From positions 136,842,738-136,906,737 of the forward strand of contig OY821520.1 in the NCBI GenBank assembly GCA_963682025.1: a DNA stretch of 64,000 nucleotides. The letters are read 5' to 3'. The position numbers were made by a program, and so were the translations under genes. Shown piece by piece: positions 10,682 through 22,944 of this stretch; the first letter of the stretch is position 1; each line of letters begins with the position of its first letter. The notes beneath the pieces were generated by a model. That model did not search any database and was not told where the DNA came from. It worked only from the letters and a program-made list of their open reading frames with translations. Origin of the DNA: Cordilura impudica (Eukaryota; Arthropoda; Insecta; Diptera; Scathophagidae).

Positions 10682-10862
10682 AAAGTAAATTTTCATTAAA
10701 AAAAATACCATTTCTTAAAAAAGTGCCTTTTCTAGAAAAAGTAAATTTTCTATATAAAACTACCTTCTTTAATTAAAAGTACTTTTTTCTTAAAGAAGTA
10801 TATTTTCTTAAAAATATACCTTTTCTTAAAAAGTACCATTTCTTCTTAAGTACTTTTTGTCA
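10682..10862. repeat. GTACC-type minisatellite, right segment
   Basis: The same 17-bp degenerate units as at 8455-9269 continue on the other side of the MITE. Confidence 0.65.
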
Positions 10863-11109
10863 CCAAAAGTTCGAATTAAGTTATAAACAGACGGTATCGT
10901 AGCTACGGTATCCTCAAAAAATTGGTTTAATTTTCAATTTAAACGTGTTTGCTTGCGTTAAAATTTCCTGATAAGGAAATGCAAAGAAATATTAATTTTG
11001 GACTCAACATATTACCAGATTTGAGAAATGCAACCTGTCATGGAGATATACCGGTCAATACAATAGCACCAGTTGCAATATTCTGATTCGATAGATGTAA
11101 AAATTTCTA

Positions 11110-11735
11110 GGTCGATTATGGATGGCAACCGAACTTTAGTTGGGTTGTCGATAAGCAACGCAACTGGCATATAAATTGGTATTATGTAAGGCAACTTTTT
11201 TCAGTTGCCAAAAAGTTATCGAATATGCTATATTGACAGTTTAACAGCTGAAAATAAATGTAAAGAATCAAACAATTTTATACAAACAAACAAAAAAAGG
11301 TTATTTAAGGTGAATAAAAAATAAATAAAATAAAATTAGTTCCGTGGACCTGGGTTTGGTCTGGAAAATAATATTTTGGCTACAGATATAAGGAATAGAA
11401 TAATGCAATGCTTATATTACTAACCTTTTATCATTCCTAGACATATATATATTTTTCAGAATTTAATTTTAATTGTAAATAAAAAAGTTTTTAATATTGA
11501 GGAACTAAAAAAGTTGTTATTTATTAAAAGTAAACAAAAAATTTACTTCCCTTTCAGTTTTGCCGCCTTCCTACTTTATAAAAATAAACAGCAACCACAA
11601 ATTTGTGGTTGCCAATATGATTACTATTTGGCAACTGAAATTGCCATTCTCAGTTGCCAGTTGCCATACGTAATATCATTTTGGTAACTGACAACGCAAC
11701 TACAGTTTGGTTGCTATCGATAATAGACCCATTCA
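11110..11735. repeat. Foldback-like inverted repeat rich in CAGTTGCC/GGCAACTG
   Basis: The stretch 11112-11200 is recognisably similar to the reverse complement of 11650-11735. Shared blocks include GGTC-ATTAT-GAT-GCAACC, TAGTTG-GTTGT and GTATGGCAACT-like ends. Arms are diverged, indicating an old foldback or nonautonomous DNA element. The interior is noncoding. Confidence 0.45.
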
Positions 11736-11868
11736 CCTTTTTATTATATTATTTTTTTGAGTGTAAAAAACAGTTACATTTTTTATGCTCGCTCAGTGTG
11801 CATTTGTTGTTAAATTACGTAACGTTTAATCAGTTATAAAAGTTCTTTTGTCAACTCTTATCATTTCG

Positions 11869-12805
11869 TGCAGTTAATAAAATAGCACCAGTAGGCTTTT
11901 TTAAATTTGTTTTGCAAAATTTTGTGAAAAAAAAAGTGAAAACGGAAGGTAATAAAAATTTTTTAATATACTTTCTATAAAATCGAGTAATAATTTTATA
12001 AAAATTGTATAGTTATGGGTCGCGGAAAGCATTGTTCGCCGGAAAAACGTGAACTAATAAAAAAAAATTGCGTCCGAAGCACATCTAAATTGGCCAAAGG
12101 AAAAGTGGAGAAATGCGCTATGGACTGACGAATCCAAAATTGTTCTTTTTGGTGGAAAGAGTTCCAGATGTTTTGTCCGTAGGCCACCTAACAGCGAATA
12201 CAAGCCACAATACACATCAAAAACTATCAAACATGGAGGTCATAGTATTATGGTATGGGATTGCTTCTCATATCAAGGTGTGGATCCTATATATTGGATC
12301 AAAACCGTTATGGATTCATCGGTTTATGTAAAAATCCTTGATGAAATTATGCTGCCGTATGCTTCCTACGAAATGCCGCTGGTGTGGGTCTTCCAGCAAG
12401 ACAATGACCCCAAACACACCAGCAAAATGGCAAAAAAAATGGTTCAACGATAACTCTATCAATGTAATGGAGTGGCCTGCACAGTCCTCAGATTTGAACC
12501 CTATCGAAAATCTGTGGACGGACATAAAGAAGGGTGTATCTACAATAAAACCAACAAGCGTTGAAGGGCTCTGGAAGGCTGTGCAGAAAATTTGGAGTTC
12601 CATCAAAGTTGAAAGATGCCAGAATTTAGTGGATTCTATGGAAAGGCGTTGTGCCGCGGTAATAGCAAACAAAGGGTACGCGACAAAGTATTGAAACCAT
12701 ACAATTAATTTATCTACAAGATATCTGAGTGAAATTTTTGATTTATTTTAAGAGAGACAACTATTTTGTTAAAAATGGACTGAAGTGCTATTATTTTAAC
12801 TGTGT
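11869..12805 (+). mobile_element. Tc1-like DNA transposon relic
   Basis: Inverted ends CAGTTAATAAAATAGCAC (left, about 11871) and GTGCTATTATTTTAACTG (right, ending about 12802) enclose a broken Tc1 transposase. Length is about 0.93 kb against the usual 1.6-1.7 kb, owing to an internal deletion. Confidence 0.75.
12015..12694 (+). pseudogene. Tc1-like transposase, internally deleted and frameshifted
   Basis: The start reads MGRGKHCSPEKREL, the N terminus of a Tc1-type helix-turn-helix domain. Within 25 codons it jumps to the catalytic core at WRNALWTDESK, so most of the DNA-binding region is deleted. The core then continues across three frames: HGGHSIMVWDCFSYQG, QQDNDPKHTS and WPAQSSDLNPIENLW, supplying the DD34E-type Asp, Asp and Glu. 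It ends at TGA 12692-12694. At least two frameshifts make it nonfunctional. Confidence 0.85.
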
Positions 12806-13207
12806 AGTTTTTAAGTTTTTTGTTTATATTAATTAGCGTATTATAAACTGTTGAAAAAAACCAAATAATTTTCCTATGGTGATAAACCGGCCCAACACTT
12901 AAACCGATGTAAACGGAGTCAATATAAATTTGTGCGTGGTACTATTATATTGACCGCAGCTGTATATGATAAAAAAAAACAATTTTCCTTTTTTTTTAGC
13001 TCGATAAACTAATCTAACGGTTTTCAAAAATTTCAATCGCCTCTAATTAATAGGATTTCAGCCTTATTCACATGCTGAGAGAGTCTATGACGCCCGTCGC
13101 TCGTAACACCAAAATACACATCAACCTGTGGTTAGCCAACAAGATAGTTTGTCAATTTATCTTTAACCGATAAAGAAATTTTGTGTTTAAAGAAACACAC
13201 GATTAAT
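12806..13207. other. Noncoding; Tc1-end-like fragment and inferred end of a 5' LTR
   Basis: Around 12940-12970 the text reads like another Tc1-type terminus (GACCGCAGCTGTA). From about 13060 to 13207 it should be the end of the 5' LTR of the following gypsy element, because a primer-binding site follows at 13208. The LTR start was not found. Confidence 0.45.
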
Positions 13208-13223
13208 TGGCGCCCGAGCAGGG
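13208..13223 (+). other. Primer-binding site (tRNA-Lys type)
   Basis: TGGCGCCCGAGCAGGG differs by one base from the standard primer-binding site complementary to the 3' end of tRNA-Lys(UUU). It precedes the gag-like region, as expected for a gypsy or Osvaldo-like element. Confidence 0.7.
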
Positions 13224-13347
13224 AAAGAGATAATTTCAAGTGAAAACAATTAAATATTTTATAACTTCAAAAAAGGAACAAGAAATAGTAATTTAAACAA
13301 AGTATTTTAAGTGTTTAAATTTTGATCCTCAAAACTTGCGAATCTAT

Positions 13348-15243
13348 GCACCATCACATTGAGATATGGATTATGATGAGCAAAGTTGATGACCTGTTAG
13401 GGCACAGTCAGATAAATAACCTACAAATTCAAATTGAAAATAGCTAAATACTAAAAACCTGAAGTAGCAGTGGCAGAAAAAGAAAAGAGCAAATTCTTCA
13501 ATCCGTCAAGTTCCTCAAACTCATCAAATGCCTATAGGAATTTCTTCAATCCACCATGTTCCTTAAATGGTGTAATTAATGTAAGATTACTTTTAAAGCT
13601 TATTACATATATATTATTATTTTTTGCGTAACGTAATAATCTATTAATAAATATTTTTTTATTTTTCATCAAAGAAATCATATTCCAAACATATCATAGC
13701 CAAAAAATATGCCGAACGAAACTTTGAACGATTTATCAGGAAAATATGGTAAGACAATGCAGCTTCGGGATTGAATGTTATTCAAATAGAACAGATTACG
13801 GAATTGATAAGGGGGACATTAAATCCTTTTTTGAATCCAGTGTAAGAGGTACTACGAGCATCAATGGGTACGATGCAAACCGGGATAGTGTAAAACCTTG
13901 AGAATCGATTGGATTTGCTAACTTCACAATTAGTGCAAGAAAGCCTAAGTAGTATTCCCCGAAATATAACCCCAAATGTTCAGCACCATCGAACGACAAC
14001 CCAACCCAACCCAATACTAACCATCCACCAACTGCAAATTTACAACAACCAACAGGACCAGCGGGTTCTCGGACTAATTCCAACTAGAGGCAACACTTCT
14101 CTTCGGTAACCCAGATGCCACCGGTCCATACAGCAAATAACCATACTCCTGTTCCACCACCATATAATAACTGGCAACCGGCTAATAATTATAGCTCTCA
14201 CAACGTACTACCCGTACCTACGCGACAAAATGTGCCAGTTTTAAGCCCCTATTGGCAGACACCGCCTAGCAACCAACTTCCCAATATATCGCCAAATTAC
14301 GGTTATTCCCCGACAATGGAGACAATTGTTGCAAAGTGGGGTTTGAAATTTAATGGCACTAGTAAAAGCATGGGAGCAGAGGAATTTCTATTTCGGGTGG
14401 AAGTCCTACGTCAAGATTATGGATGCTATTGGCCGGAAGTTATCAAGAATTTTCACCTATTATTGGCCGGAAATGCTTTGGATTGATACTGGATGTATCG
14501 TAGGTTAAATCTCATATAATCATGGGTAGATAGCAGGGAAGTTGTTTTGCTACAATTCCGAAGATTTGAAAGCGAATTCGAAATCCAGAAAAAGGTCATG
14601 GATCGACGACAGATGTTCCAAGAATCTTTCGAGGATTTTTATATTTTCAGCAACGTAATCCGTTTTCACAACAAGACATGGTGGAGATTATGAAAAGTAA
14701 TCTAAAACCTTCTTTGGCACGGCTGATGTTCCCAATAAAAATATATGGTCTAAGCCATTTCCGGCTGGAATGTAAACGTGCTGAATATATGCTGCAAAAT
14801 CAGAAACAAATGTACTCACAGCGCCAACAGTTCATACAAAAAGCGAATGAATTGAATTATGATACAAAGGAAAATGCAGATACAGATTTTGAAATAGAGG
14901 CCATTAGTAATACCAGCAATTATACGTGTTGGAACTACAAGCAGACTGGGTATAGTTTTCTTGACTGTCACCCACTCGAAGAATTTTCTGCTTCATACGG
15001 TAACTCCAAACTGCCCCAAATGTCAGGGAAAGCTGAAAAAGAACTCGTCTCAGACTGCGGAAATCCGTTCGACGCAGACGCAAGCCCAGTAAACCGAAAC
15101 ACCTACACCGACAAGCCACTATCAAGTAAAGAAAAATCAATATTAATATTAACAAATGAAGCTAGGTTACAGGAAAGAAAGACTGACGTAAAATTAAAGG
15201 AGATTACACGTACGTTTAAAGGAGTAGAGGAATGTACGGTATA
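13348..15243 (+). pseudogene. Gag pseudogene of the Osvaldo-like element
   Basis: A Pro/Asn/Gln-rich N-terminal part (14115-14290) is followed by a capsid-like block reading KWGLKFNGTSKSMGAEEFL and LLLAGNALD. There a Trp codon has become TGA (14484). Downstream, CWNYKQTGYSFLDC (about 14926-14967) is a decayed CCHC zinc knuckle with one Cys replaced by Tyr, and a second Cys/Gly-rich remnant follows. Several frames must be combined. Confidence 0.7.
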
Positions 15244-15339
15244 GGATTTTTGGTAAACCACGAAATAGAATCGCAGAAGCCCGGGAGAGGTATAAAAAGC
15301 GAAAACGGATGCGAAAGGAAATATTGTTGGCTTCTTTGT

Positions 15340-16627
15340 TTGAAAGGGAAGACACTCGTTTTTACACCCGAATTAAAATTACAAATATTAAGATTGAGCG
15401 ATTTTTAGATGATGGTGCCACCGTTACCTGTCTGGGTAAAAATTGACTAGATTTCGTAAAAAGAACTGATTTATTCGTCAACAATTCTCATTCCTTCATT
15501 AAGACTGCAGATGGCACTAATCATAGGATCGTTGGTAGGTTCAGAGCAAAAATAGGCTTTAACAATATGTGGAATGAAATAAACTTTTACCTAGTTCCGT
15601 CACTTATTCGAGCGCTATTTTTAGGAGTAGACTTTATGAAAAGTTTTAAATTATTGGCGTCAGTAAGTAGCATGACCACCAATAACGTACTCCTCTGCGA
15701 ATGATATGAGTGCTTTTCCGAGAACGTTAAGACACACACGATTACAAACGATCAGCAGGAGCAGCTAGATTTAGTGGTTTAGAAATTCCCCTGCTTTACA
15801 AAACATGGTTTAGAAATGCATACCATCGACACCCGCGAAGCAACTCCAAAAAAGGACCATCATTATCCGGTTTCCCCGGCTGTCCAGAAGTTGATGTATG
15901 CTGAGCTGGATACGATGCTTGACTTAGGTGGTATTGAGCTAAGTGATAGTGCCTGGAGTCACCCAGTGACTCTAGTGCGAAAAGAAAAAAAATAGTTTAC
16001 GCTTAGATGCACGTAAGCTCCATAGGCTTACATCAAGAATACCTATCCACTACCGCACATCGAATGTCTACTCAGCCGGCTTGGAGATACGCATTTTATA
16101 TCGAGCGTCGATTTAAAAGATGCATTCTGGCAGATACCATTAGATTCATCAAGTAAAGAAAAAACTGCATGCACGGTACCGGGGAGACCTCTTTACCAAT
16201 TAACGGTTATGCCTTTCGGGCTGTGTAATGCAGCTCAAAGGTTATGCCGTTTGTTGGACAAAATGGTTCCTTCTGCTATACATGATAGTTTTTGTTTACC
16301 TCGTTGATCTTTTGATCATATCTCCTGATTTTAAAACTCTCCTGGAGTTAGATCTGGTGGCGACATGCCTTTCTAAAGCGGGCCTGACGATAAATGTGGC
16401 AAAATTGAGGTTTTATTTCAAATAACTCCGATATCTGGGCTATATAGTTGGTGGAGGCAAATTGAGAGCCGACCCAGGCAAAATTAACATTATTTGCTAA
16501 TTAACATATCCTTAAACAGTTAAACAGGTACGACGTTTCATGGGCGCTACGGGGTGGTATAGACGTTTCATACCAGATTTTGCAAACATTGCGGCCCTAG
16601 TTTTTGAAACTTTAAAAAAGAGTAAAA
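15340..16627 (+). pseudogene. Protease and reverse transcriptase pseudogene
   Basis: The protease remnant contains FLDDGATVTCLG near 15402, where the usual D-S/T-G-A has become DDGA, and later FLGVDFMKS. The RT follows: SRLGDTHFISSVDLKDAFWQ near 16073, MPFGLCNAAQRL near 16210, then FVYLVDLLII near 16291. At the catalytic Y-x-D-D the first Asp is Val (codon GTT, 16303-16305). Multiple stops and frameshifts are present, so it is enzymatically dead. Confidence 0.85.
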
Positions 16628-16630
16628 TTT

Positions 16631-17338
16631 TTGTTTCCACTGAAGAGGACAAACAAGCATTTGATAAGCTTAAAAACAGTCTTACAGTCAAGCCCCATTT
16701 TATCCCACCCTGACTTTCTCAGACATTTTTATGTACAATGCGATGCCTCCGACTTGGGCATCGGCGCGGTTCTTTTCCAAAAAGATGACGAAGATGGTGA
16801 ACACCCGATTGCCTATTTTTCACAAAAACTAACCACAGCCCAAAGGAACTATTCCGCAACGGAGAGAGAATGCCTGGCGCTAGTGATGGCGATAAAAAAA
16901 TTTCGACCGTATATAGAACTAATGTCTTTCACAGTGACCACCGATCACAGCAGCCTTAAATGGCTCATGTCACATAAGGACGTATCAGGCCGACTTGCAC
17001 GGTGGAGCCTCCACTTACAATCTTTCTCTTTTTCAATCGAGCATAGACAAGGAAGTAAAAATATCGTCCCGGATACATTGTCCCGCTATGAAATGGAGGA
17101 AATCTCATTGGAAATGAATAGTTTTACTGACTTGGATAGTGAGGAGTTTAAATCGGACGATTATTTAGAACTAAAGGCTACTATTAGTGAAAATCAGGAC
17201 CACCTACCAGACTTAAAGGTAATGGACGGGTATGTTTATAAAAGGTCGTTGCCTTATGACGGTATACCTTTGAATGAAGATTTTACTTGCAAACTGTGGG
17301 TACCGCTAAAATTGACTGAGAAAATTATAAAATCATGA
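16631..17338 (+). pseudogene. RNase H portion of gypsy pol (long open fragment)
   Basis: This is the longest preserved piece of the element, 235 codons. YVQCDASDLGIGAVLFQ, SATERECLALVMAIKKF and TVTTDHSSLKWLMSH are the standard RNase H blocks, followed by the HRQGSKNIVPDTLSR tether. It stops at TGA 17336-17338 before the integrase zinc domain. Confidence 0.9.
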
Positions 17339-18334
17339 GCCTCCCAATACATCGCATGGGAGTTTTAACAAAACTGAAGAGAATCCGCGACTATTTGTAT
17401 TGGCCGAACCAGAGCACAAGTTAGAATGTTTGTGAAGAATTGTCTTGCAAAGAGACCAAAGCCGCCAATTGCACTCTTCGCCCACCTATGGGGAATTAAT
17501 AGTGGTAGACCGACCGTTCCAGAGGATATATATAGATTTCTTAGGTCCATATCCACGTGCGAAAGCTGGTAACAGTTATATTTTTATTGTGTTAGACGAT
17601 TTAACAAAATTTGTTCTGCTTAAAGCTTTACCAAAGACGGACACCAAAAGAGTTGTTAGATTTTTAATATCTGAAGTGTTTCATAAATTTGGAACCCATG
17701 AATCGTTATTGTCGAATAACGGTAAACAATTCAGTAGTAAAGAGTTCGCGGCTTTAGTAAAAAACTTTGGGTTAAAACACATTAGAACCGCAACGCACTC
17801 ACCTTAGGCCAATGCTTCGGAAAGAGTGAACCAATCTATACTGGCGGAAATTCGATCCTATTTAGCCGAAGATAAGATGGACTGGAATAAATATCTATCC
17901 GAGTGTTCTCTTAGATCATCGATTCATAGCTCCATAGGTGTGACCCCATATTTTGCAGTCTTCGGAGTGAATATGATAAATCGCGGGGGGGTATATGGAA
18001 TCGCCAGAAAATTTAAAATTTTAAATGACACAGAGAACAATTTGAAAATTAAACTTTTTTTTAGTAAAATCCGCGAAAATCTACATAAGGCTTACACGGA
18101 CAATCAGAAAACATACAACATGCAAAGTCGAAAGATAAAGTTTCTTCCAGTTCAGGAAATATACAGGCGAAATTTTCAACAGAGTAGTTTCAAGGACAAT
18201 TTTGACGCAAAGCTCTGCAGAAAATTTCGAGGATGTAGAGTAGTTCGTCCAGTAGGAAATTGCCTCTATGAAATTGAGGACCTTAAAGGGTAGTCGTTAA
18301 GCGTATTTCATGCCAAGGACCTGAAGCAATAAGT
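17339..18334 (+). pseudogene. Integrase pseudogene of the Osvaldo-like element
   Basis: The catalytic core reads IYIDFLGPYPRAKAGNSYIF from about 17530. It continues through LLSNNGKQFSSKEF, where the second catalytic Asp appears as Asn (family norm SDNG-QF). After a stop at 17805-17807 comes ASERVNQSILAEI with the Glu. The C-terminal part ends GCRVVRPVGNCLYEIEDLKG, a chromatin-binding-like tail. The HHCC region at 17340-17450 is frameshifted. Confidence 0.85.
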
Positions 18335-18785
18335 GAGAACTTTAAATGCACAAAGAAGCGACTTCATGAGTTTGTGTGGTGTTTTTTAGTTTACAGCCAA
18401 AAAACCTTGAATTTATTTAATTAATGAAAATTAAAATCCAACGAAGGAAAAGATGGAGACTTGGCGTCTCGATATAAAAGGGATTTTCGTCGACGTGGTT
18501 TCTTTCTTTTCTTGCGGTGTGTCGGTTGACTGTGGTTCCTGGCGTGACAAAGAAAAATATAAGGTGACTATAGGCGGGTAACAACTTTTTACGAATGTAA
18601 AGTAGGAAGAATTCCAATAATTAAAATTAAAGGGCAACAAAGAAATTTAAAGTCTTGAACTTAATAAATAGCGTGGGTTAGTAAAATCCTTTTAAAAGCG
18701 GCTGGGAAGAGGCATTGTTAAGAGTATTGTGCACGTTTGTCAAATTTTAGTTCGTAAAACCGTACACGGAAAATCAGCAAATTAC
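18335..18785. other. Probable 3' LTR/UTR remnant of the gypsy element
   Basis: No gene. It contains a purine-rich tract (18435-18455), TATAAAAGGG near 18473 and a GC-richer stretch to 18540, the look of an LTR promoter. No convincing match to 13060-13207 was seen by eye. Confidence 0.4.
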
Positions 18786-19560
18786 TGAAGACTTTGAAAA
18801 GAACTCGCGGCGATTAATGCAGCAATTACTTTTGCGATACTCAAAGACACAAAAACTATAATATTTCCAGACAGTCTAAGTGCCGTTAAGGCTATTCTTT
18901 ATAACAAAAATAATATGTATGACAACATTCTGAAGAAGTCTAATGTACGCCATCCTATGCTTATTCTGTGGGTACCCTCACACATCGGTATTATTGGTAA
19001 TGAATATGCGGACAGCGCAGCAAAACAGGCTATCAAAGTGCCACTTATCACTGAAATGCCATGCTTTCATCAGTTTATTGGCAACAAATCTACAGTTGGA
19101 GTGGCAAAATTCGACATGTTTTCTAAGGCTACACAATCCAGATTACAACAGACTCAGATATCACCATATTTACACCAGATACCACGCCTTAGATTTAGAA
19201 AAGGGTTGTTTAATACCCAACATTATTATAACCACTTCAACCCTCTACAATGCGAGCTATGCCATCAAAGTATGAATGTCCTCCATATCCTTATAGAGTG
19301 CCCTATTTCCACAATGAATAAACCGTTGGCGGAGATTTTGAATTGTTCTGAGCCCGGTAAACTCTTCGAGATAAAACACTCTTTTCACAAACACAACATA
19401 ACTGAAATTTCAACCAATACCATTAATACTTTCCTTTCTCAATTTTCAAAGTTACTTGAATCACTACGCGTATTATGGTCAAGTTACCCGGCGCTTTTCT
19501 TTTTTCTGTATTTTGCAAATTTATTTATAAAATATATTTTAATAAATAAATAAATAAAAT
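18786..19560 (+). pseudogene. 5'-truncated I-like LINE: RNase H and C-terminal domain with TAAA tail
   Basis: The frame runs ELAAINAAITFAILKD, FPDSLSAVKAIL, then LILWVPSHIGIIGNEYADSA, the RNase H blocks of I-clade LINE ORF2. A C-terminal Cys/His motif follows (CELCHQSMNVLHILIECP). The copy ends at 19550 in ATAAATAAATAAAT, the terminal repeat typical of I-like elements. A second, longer member of the same clade is at 41706-48135 with homologous text. Truncated at its 5' end inside the gypsy remnant. Confidence 0.85.
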
Positions 19561-19564
19561 CCCC

Positions 19565-20008
19565 AGATCCCTGGAAGGCCAATCAAGGGCTGCTGTAGAG
19601 GCCAACATACCACCGGGTTAACGCCATCATCTTCCAATAATAGCGCAGCGAGTGTTATACATTCGCCACCACGTTGTAGGTTAATTGCCTTCGTGAGACA
19701 CAACAGTGTGGCAATAGCAGAAACCACAACAACTCCATAACTACACCGGCTAAACAGCCACAAACAGCCAAGTGAAAGCGTCCAAAGGACATTCACGAAT
19801 ATTTGGCATGTGATTGTCATGGTAGTAGAGTATGAATATGGGAGGGCAGCCAAGGTTGACATTAAATCTAGTCAACAAGAATGAAAAAGAAGGAGATTTA
19901 GGAATGGGATAATAAACAATAGGGTAGGATTAGTTAGAATGGTAAATATATGAATTTATTTGTGCATCTTAATCGGGATCCCAATAAAGCAAGACAAATT
20001 TTACAATA
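19565..20008. other. Unassigned noncoding stretch, less A/T-rich
   Basis: About 300 bp (19565-19870) are clearly richer in G+C than the surroundings and contain ACAACAACTCC- and AACAGCCACAAACAGCC-like motifs. No protein homology was recognised. It may be an old SINE or LTR fragment. Confidence 0.4.
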
Positions 20009-20803
20009 AACAAGTAAGAAAATTATAGTCGGTCTAGACCGACTATACGATACCCTATACCATGCGTTTAGAGACCCTATCTCTTAGGCCCAACTAATTG
20101 GATATAGAAAATAAGCATAAACTAAATTTGAGTGGCATTTTTATAAATTTTTTTGGCTGCAGATATGAAAAAGTCCATATCGGGTGCTATGTCTATATGG
20201 GGACTAGGTCCAAAAATGGACCGATCCTGACCATGGTTGGTAAAGTCTCTTGTATTTTGCGAAAATATATACAAACAAAATTTGAGATGAATCAGTGCAA
20301 TACTTTTGTTTTTTGATAGATTTAAGTGAAGATCGGGAAGCAGCTCTATATGCGGCCTATGACCAAGAGTTGTCCCATAGGGACTTTTTTTGGACTATTC
20401 ATTAATGGATGTAATAAACACATACAAACCCAATTTGATTAAGATCTATACGACAATTTGGATCTTATGGCAATTTATGTCGATTTTATAGGGGTCATTT
20501 GTATGGGGGCTAGGTCTGAACATGGACCGATTCTCACCAATTTCAATAGCGTTCATCCCATGGCCGATGAAAGCTTATGTACCAAATTTCATCCAAATAT
20601 ATTTGCGACCTGCAGTTTGATTACAAGGTTTACATGGACACACAGACGGACGGACGGACGGACGGACATTGTTAAATCGATTCAAAAAGTGATTCTGATT
20701 CGATCGGTATAATTAAAGATGGGTCTAGCTCAAATATTTTTGGTTGTTACAAACAGCAGCACAAAGTCATTATACCCAAACCACATAGTGGTATAGGGTA
20801 TAA
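20009..20803 (+). repeat. Palindrome-headed repeat, copy 1
   Basis: Begins AACAAGTAAGAAAATTAT, followed by the palindrome AGTCGGTCTAGACCGACT and ACGATACCCTATACC. Contains (GACG)n at about 20646-20668 and ends CCACATAGTGGTATAGGG then TATAA. The start motif and the end are subterminal inverted repeats (ACCCTATACCA). Small ORFs inside are shared by all copies and are not considered genes. The architecture recalls the dipteran mini-me elements that carry GTCY microsatellites. Confidence 0.85.
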
Positions 20804-22844
20804 AAATAAATGCTGGTATGATTTTTTCTTTTCTTTTTTTTTTTTTTTGTTTGTTGTCCTCTGCCTGTAATGGATTCACAAAACCACGACCATCCGAAGA
20901 GCTAAGCCGCTTGATGCGAGCATACCAGCAACTAGCGATCATTATTGGCAACACTACAGCAAATTTTTTTAAATGGATAAAACTCAAAGACGACAACATT
21001 TGCGAAAAATATAATAATGTAAAATTTGTGAATGCGATCAACATTTTTGTTTCCAGTTGTACAATAAACCAAATCGTCCAAATTGAACTGAACATTGTCC
21101 AATTGAAAAGAAATTGCTAAAACCAAGAAAAATCTGAGACTAAAACGGATTAAGGCGTCATCTGAATAATTACTGCAGTTGGCATACACTTCAACTCAAT
21201 GCGCAAACTTAACGAATTTTTTAATTTTATAAACTTTCAGAAAATACTTAAAGTTGTTTATTCGTCAAATAATAAATTTGGATTTGACAGCGTATTTACT
21301 GACTTTTTTTCGTAAATGTACTTCCTTTATTATTTGAAAGGCATCAAAAGAATGTAGAAACGTTCAACGAACTGTATCGAGCTAAAGGAGATTAATAATG
21401 TTTTGTTCTATTGTTTTTAGAAGACTTTTTTTTTTAGCCGGCCATTTTTAATAGCATCAAATTTAAAAATTTTCCATGTAGATTTGTTCGATTGATTAAT
21501 CAGGATTTTGAATAAACAAATCATACATATAATATATTTTGTTGTTGCACAGTGTTATTATTTGCCACAATTATAAATTGCATCTTTCGTTTCGTTATAT
21601 TGAATTTATTACTTTTTTTATATATATTATTGTTATTAATTAGTCTGAAATACAGTCGATTTAATTTTATAAACTATTTGTTGTTGCTTTTTAAAAAATT
21701 AATAATAATTTAGAATTTTTAGATTTAATCGTTTCTTCCAGAAGTCTGCTAAACTGATAGATTTTTCGAGTTCAAGTTAAGATTATTCTATCAATGGTTT
21801 ATTACAATCAGTTTAAATTTTTAGGCAGTTTTAAAATCTGTGTACAGTAGTTTTTCGATTTCTTGTTTTCTGGAGATTTTGTGTGAGTATATTTTTTTTT
21901 TTTATTTTATTTATTTTTTTGTTGTTGAATTTATTTAGTTGTATAATTTACTTAAATTTAAACTTAATTTGTTTTATATAAATTTTAGAAATTTTGTAGA
22001 AATAAATTTCTATTAAAAAATGTTTTTTTTTTTTTTGTTAATAAGTCCAATGTTTTGTGGAAGATTTTCGTTTATTAATAAAATTTAGATTAACTATTTG
22101 TTAACAAAAAAAAAATGTGTATCTTTCGTTTAAAAAATACTATTGTATTGTACAACCAGGACAATATATTATGACGGTCGAAAAAGGGAGTTTGATTCAT
22201 TTTGTTATGATTAGATTTTGCTAAATGATGACAAGTACTTTTTATTGATTATAATTTCAAATGGTTAATACTATATTTTAAGTTAAATTTGAATGATACA
22301 TTATGATTCATAATATTTTGTCCTAGAACTGTATGTGTATTTATCTTTTATTAAGGCAATGTATTTTTTAGCATTCTACGATTGAAATTAAATTTAAATG
22401 CTTTATTTTGAAAATTTGAAATAAATAAATTCGATTTTCGGAATATACATATGTATATTTTCTATGTAACTAAAAATATATTCTTCTGTAATTAAATAAC
22501 AAAAATGTAAATGAAAAATAATGAAAAAAAGTTAATTCAACTTGCAAAATTAAACAAAAACTTAAAGTTAACCTCTAAAATTAATAAATTCAAAAAAAAA
22601 AAAAAATATATATAAAAAAATTATTTCCTGTCACAAATTAGTTTTTATCATTATAAATATGATGTCTAATACGTGTATGTATGTATTTGTATGTTAGTGT
22701 AGGCATTTTTATATTTTGTTTTTTTTTTTTTTCTTTATAATTGAATCCATAAATGTTAATTATACTTTAATGCAATGAATGTATGTGTGAATGTATGTAT
22801 TTATGTTCTTAAACCTTATTATTTTTTTTTTATATTTCTTAAAT
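20804..22844. other. A/T-rich intergenic DNA downstream of Ro60
   Basis: No gene recognised. A short GC-richer island at 20860-20950 stands out. It is open on both strands and resembles no known protein. The rest is homopolymer-rich noncoding sequence. Confidence 0.6.
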
Positions 22845-22850
22845 TTTATT
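22845..22850 (-). terminator. Candidate Ro60 polyadenylation signal
   Basis: On the minus strand AATAAA lies about 95 nt beyond the Ro60 stop codon. Other A/T-rich variants exist nearby, so the site in use is uncertain. Confidence 0.4.
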
Positions 22851-22944
22851 TTAAAGAAAATATTATCTAACTTTTTTCATTATTCGCTTTTTCTATTATA
22901 CCTTTTTTTTCGTTCTTGTGGCTTCAATTTCTAACATTTCGTTT

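Larger units (their letters stand above)
13208..18780 (+). mobile_element. Degenerate Osvaldo-like Ty3/gypsy retrotransposon
   Basis: Primer-binding site, gag, protease, RT, RNase H and integrase occur in order over 5 kb, all broken by stops and frameshifts. A TATAAAAGGG box near 18473 and a purine tract near 18435-18455 suggest a 3' LTR. The LINE fragment at 18790 interrupts it on the right, so the second LTR is not delimited. The Osvaldo affinity comes from the tRNA-Lys primer-binding site and the general look of Gag and RNase H, and is tentative. Confidence 0.7.

Noticed and set aside
19539..19862. 107-codon minus-strand ORF
   Set aside because: Overlaps the LINE tail and a GC-richer noncoding fragment; no homology recognised.
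20818..21190. GC-richer island open on both strands (WYARIKRLSSSDGRGFVNPL on the minus strand)
   Set aside because: Looks exon-like, but no family, splice sites or partner exons could be identified; left as intergenic.
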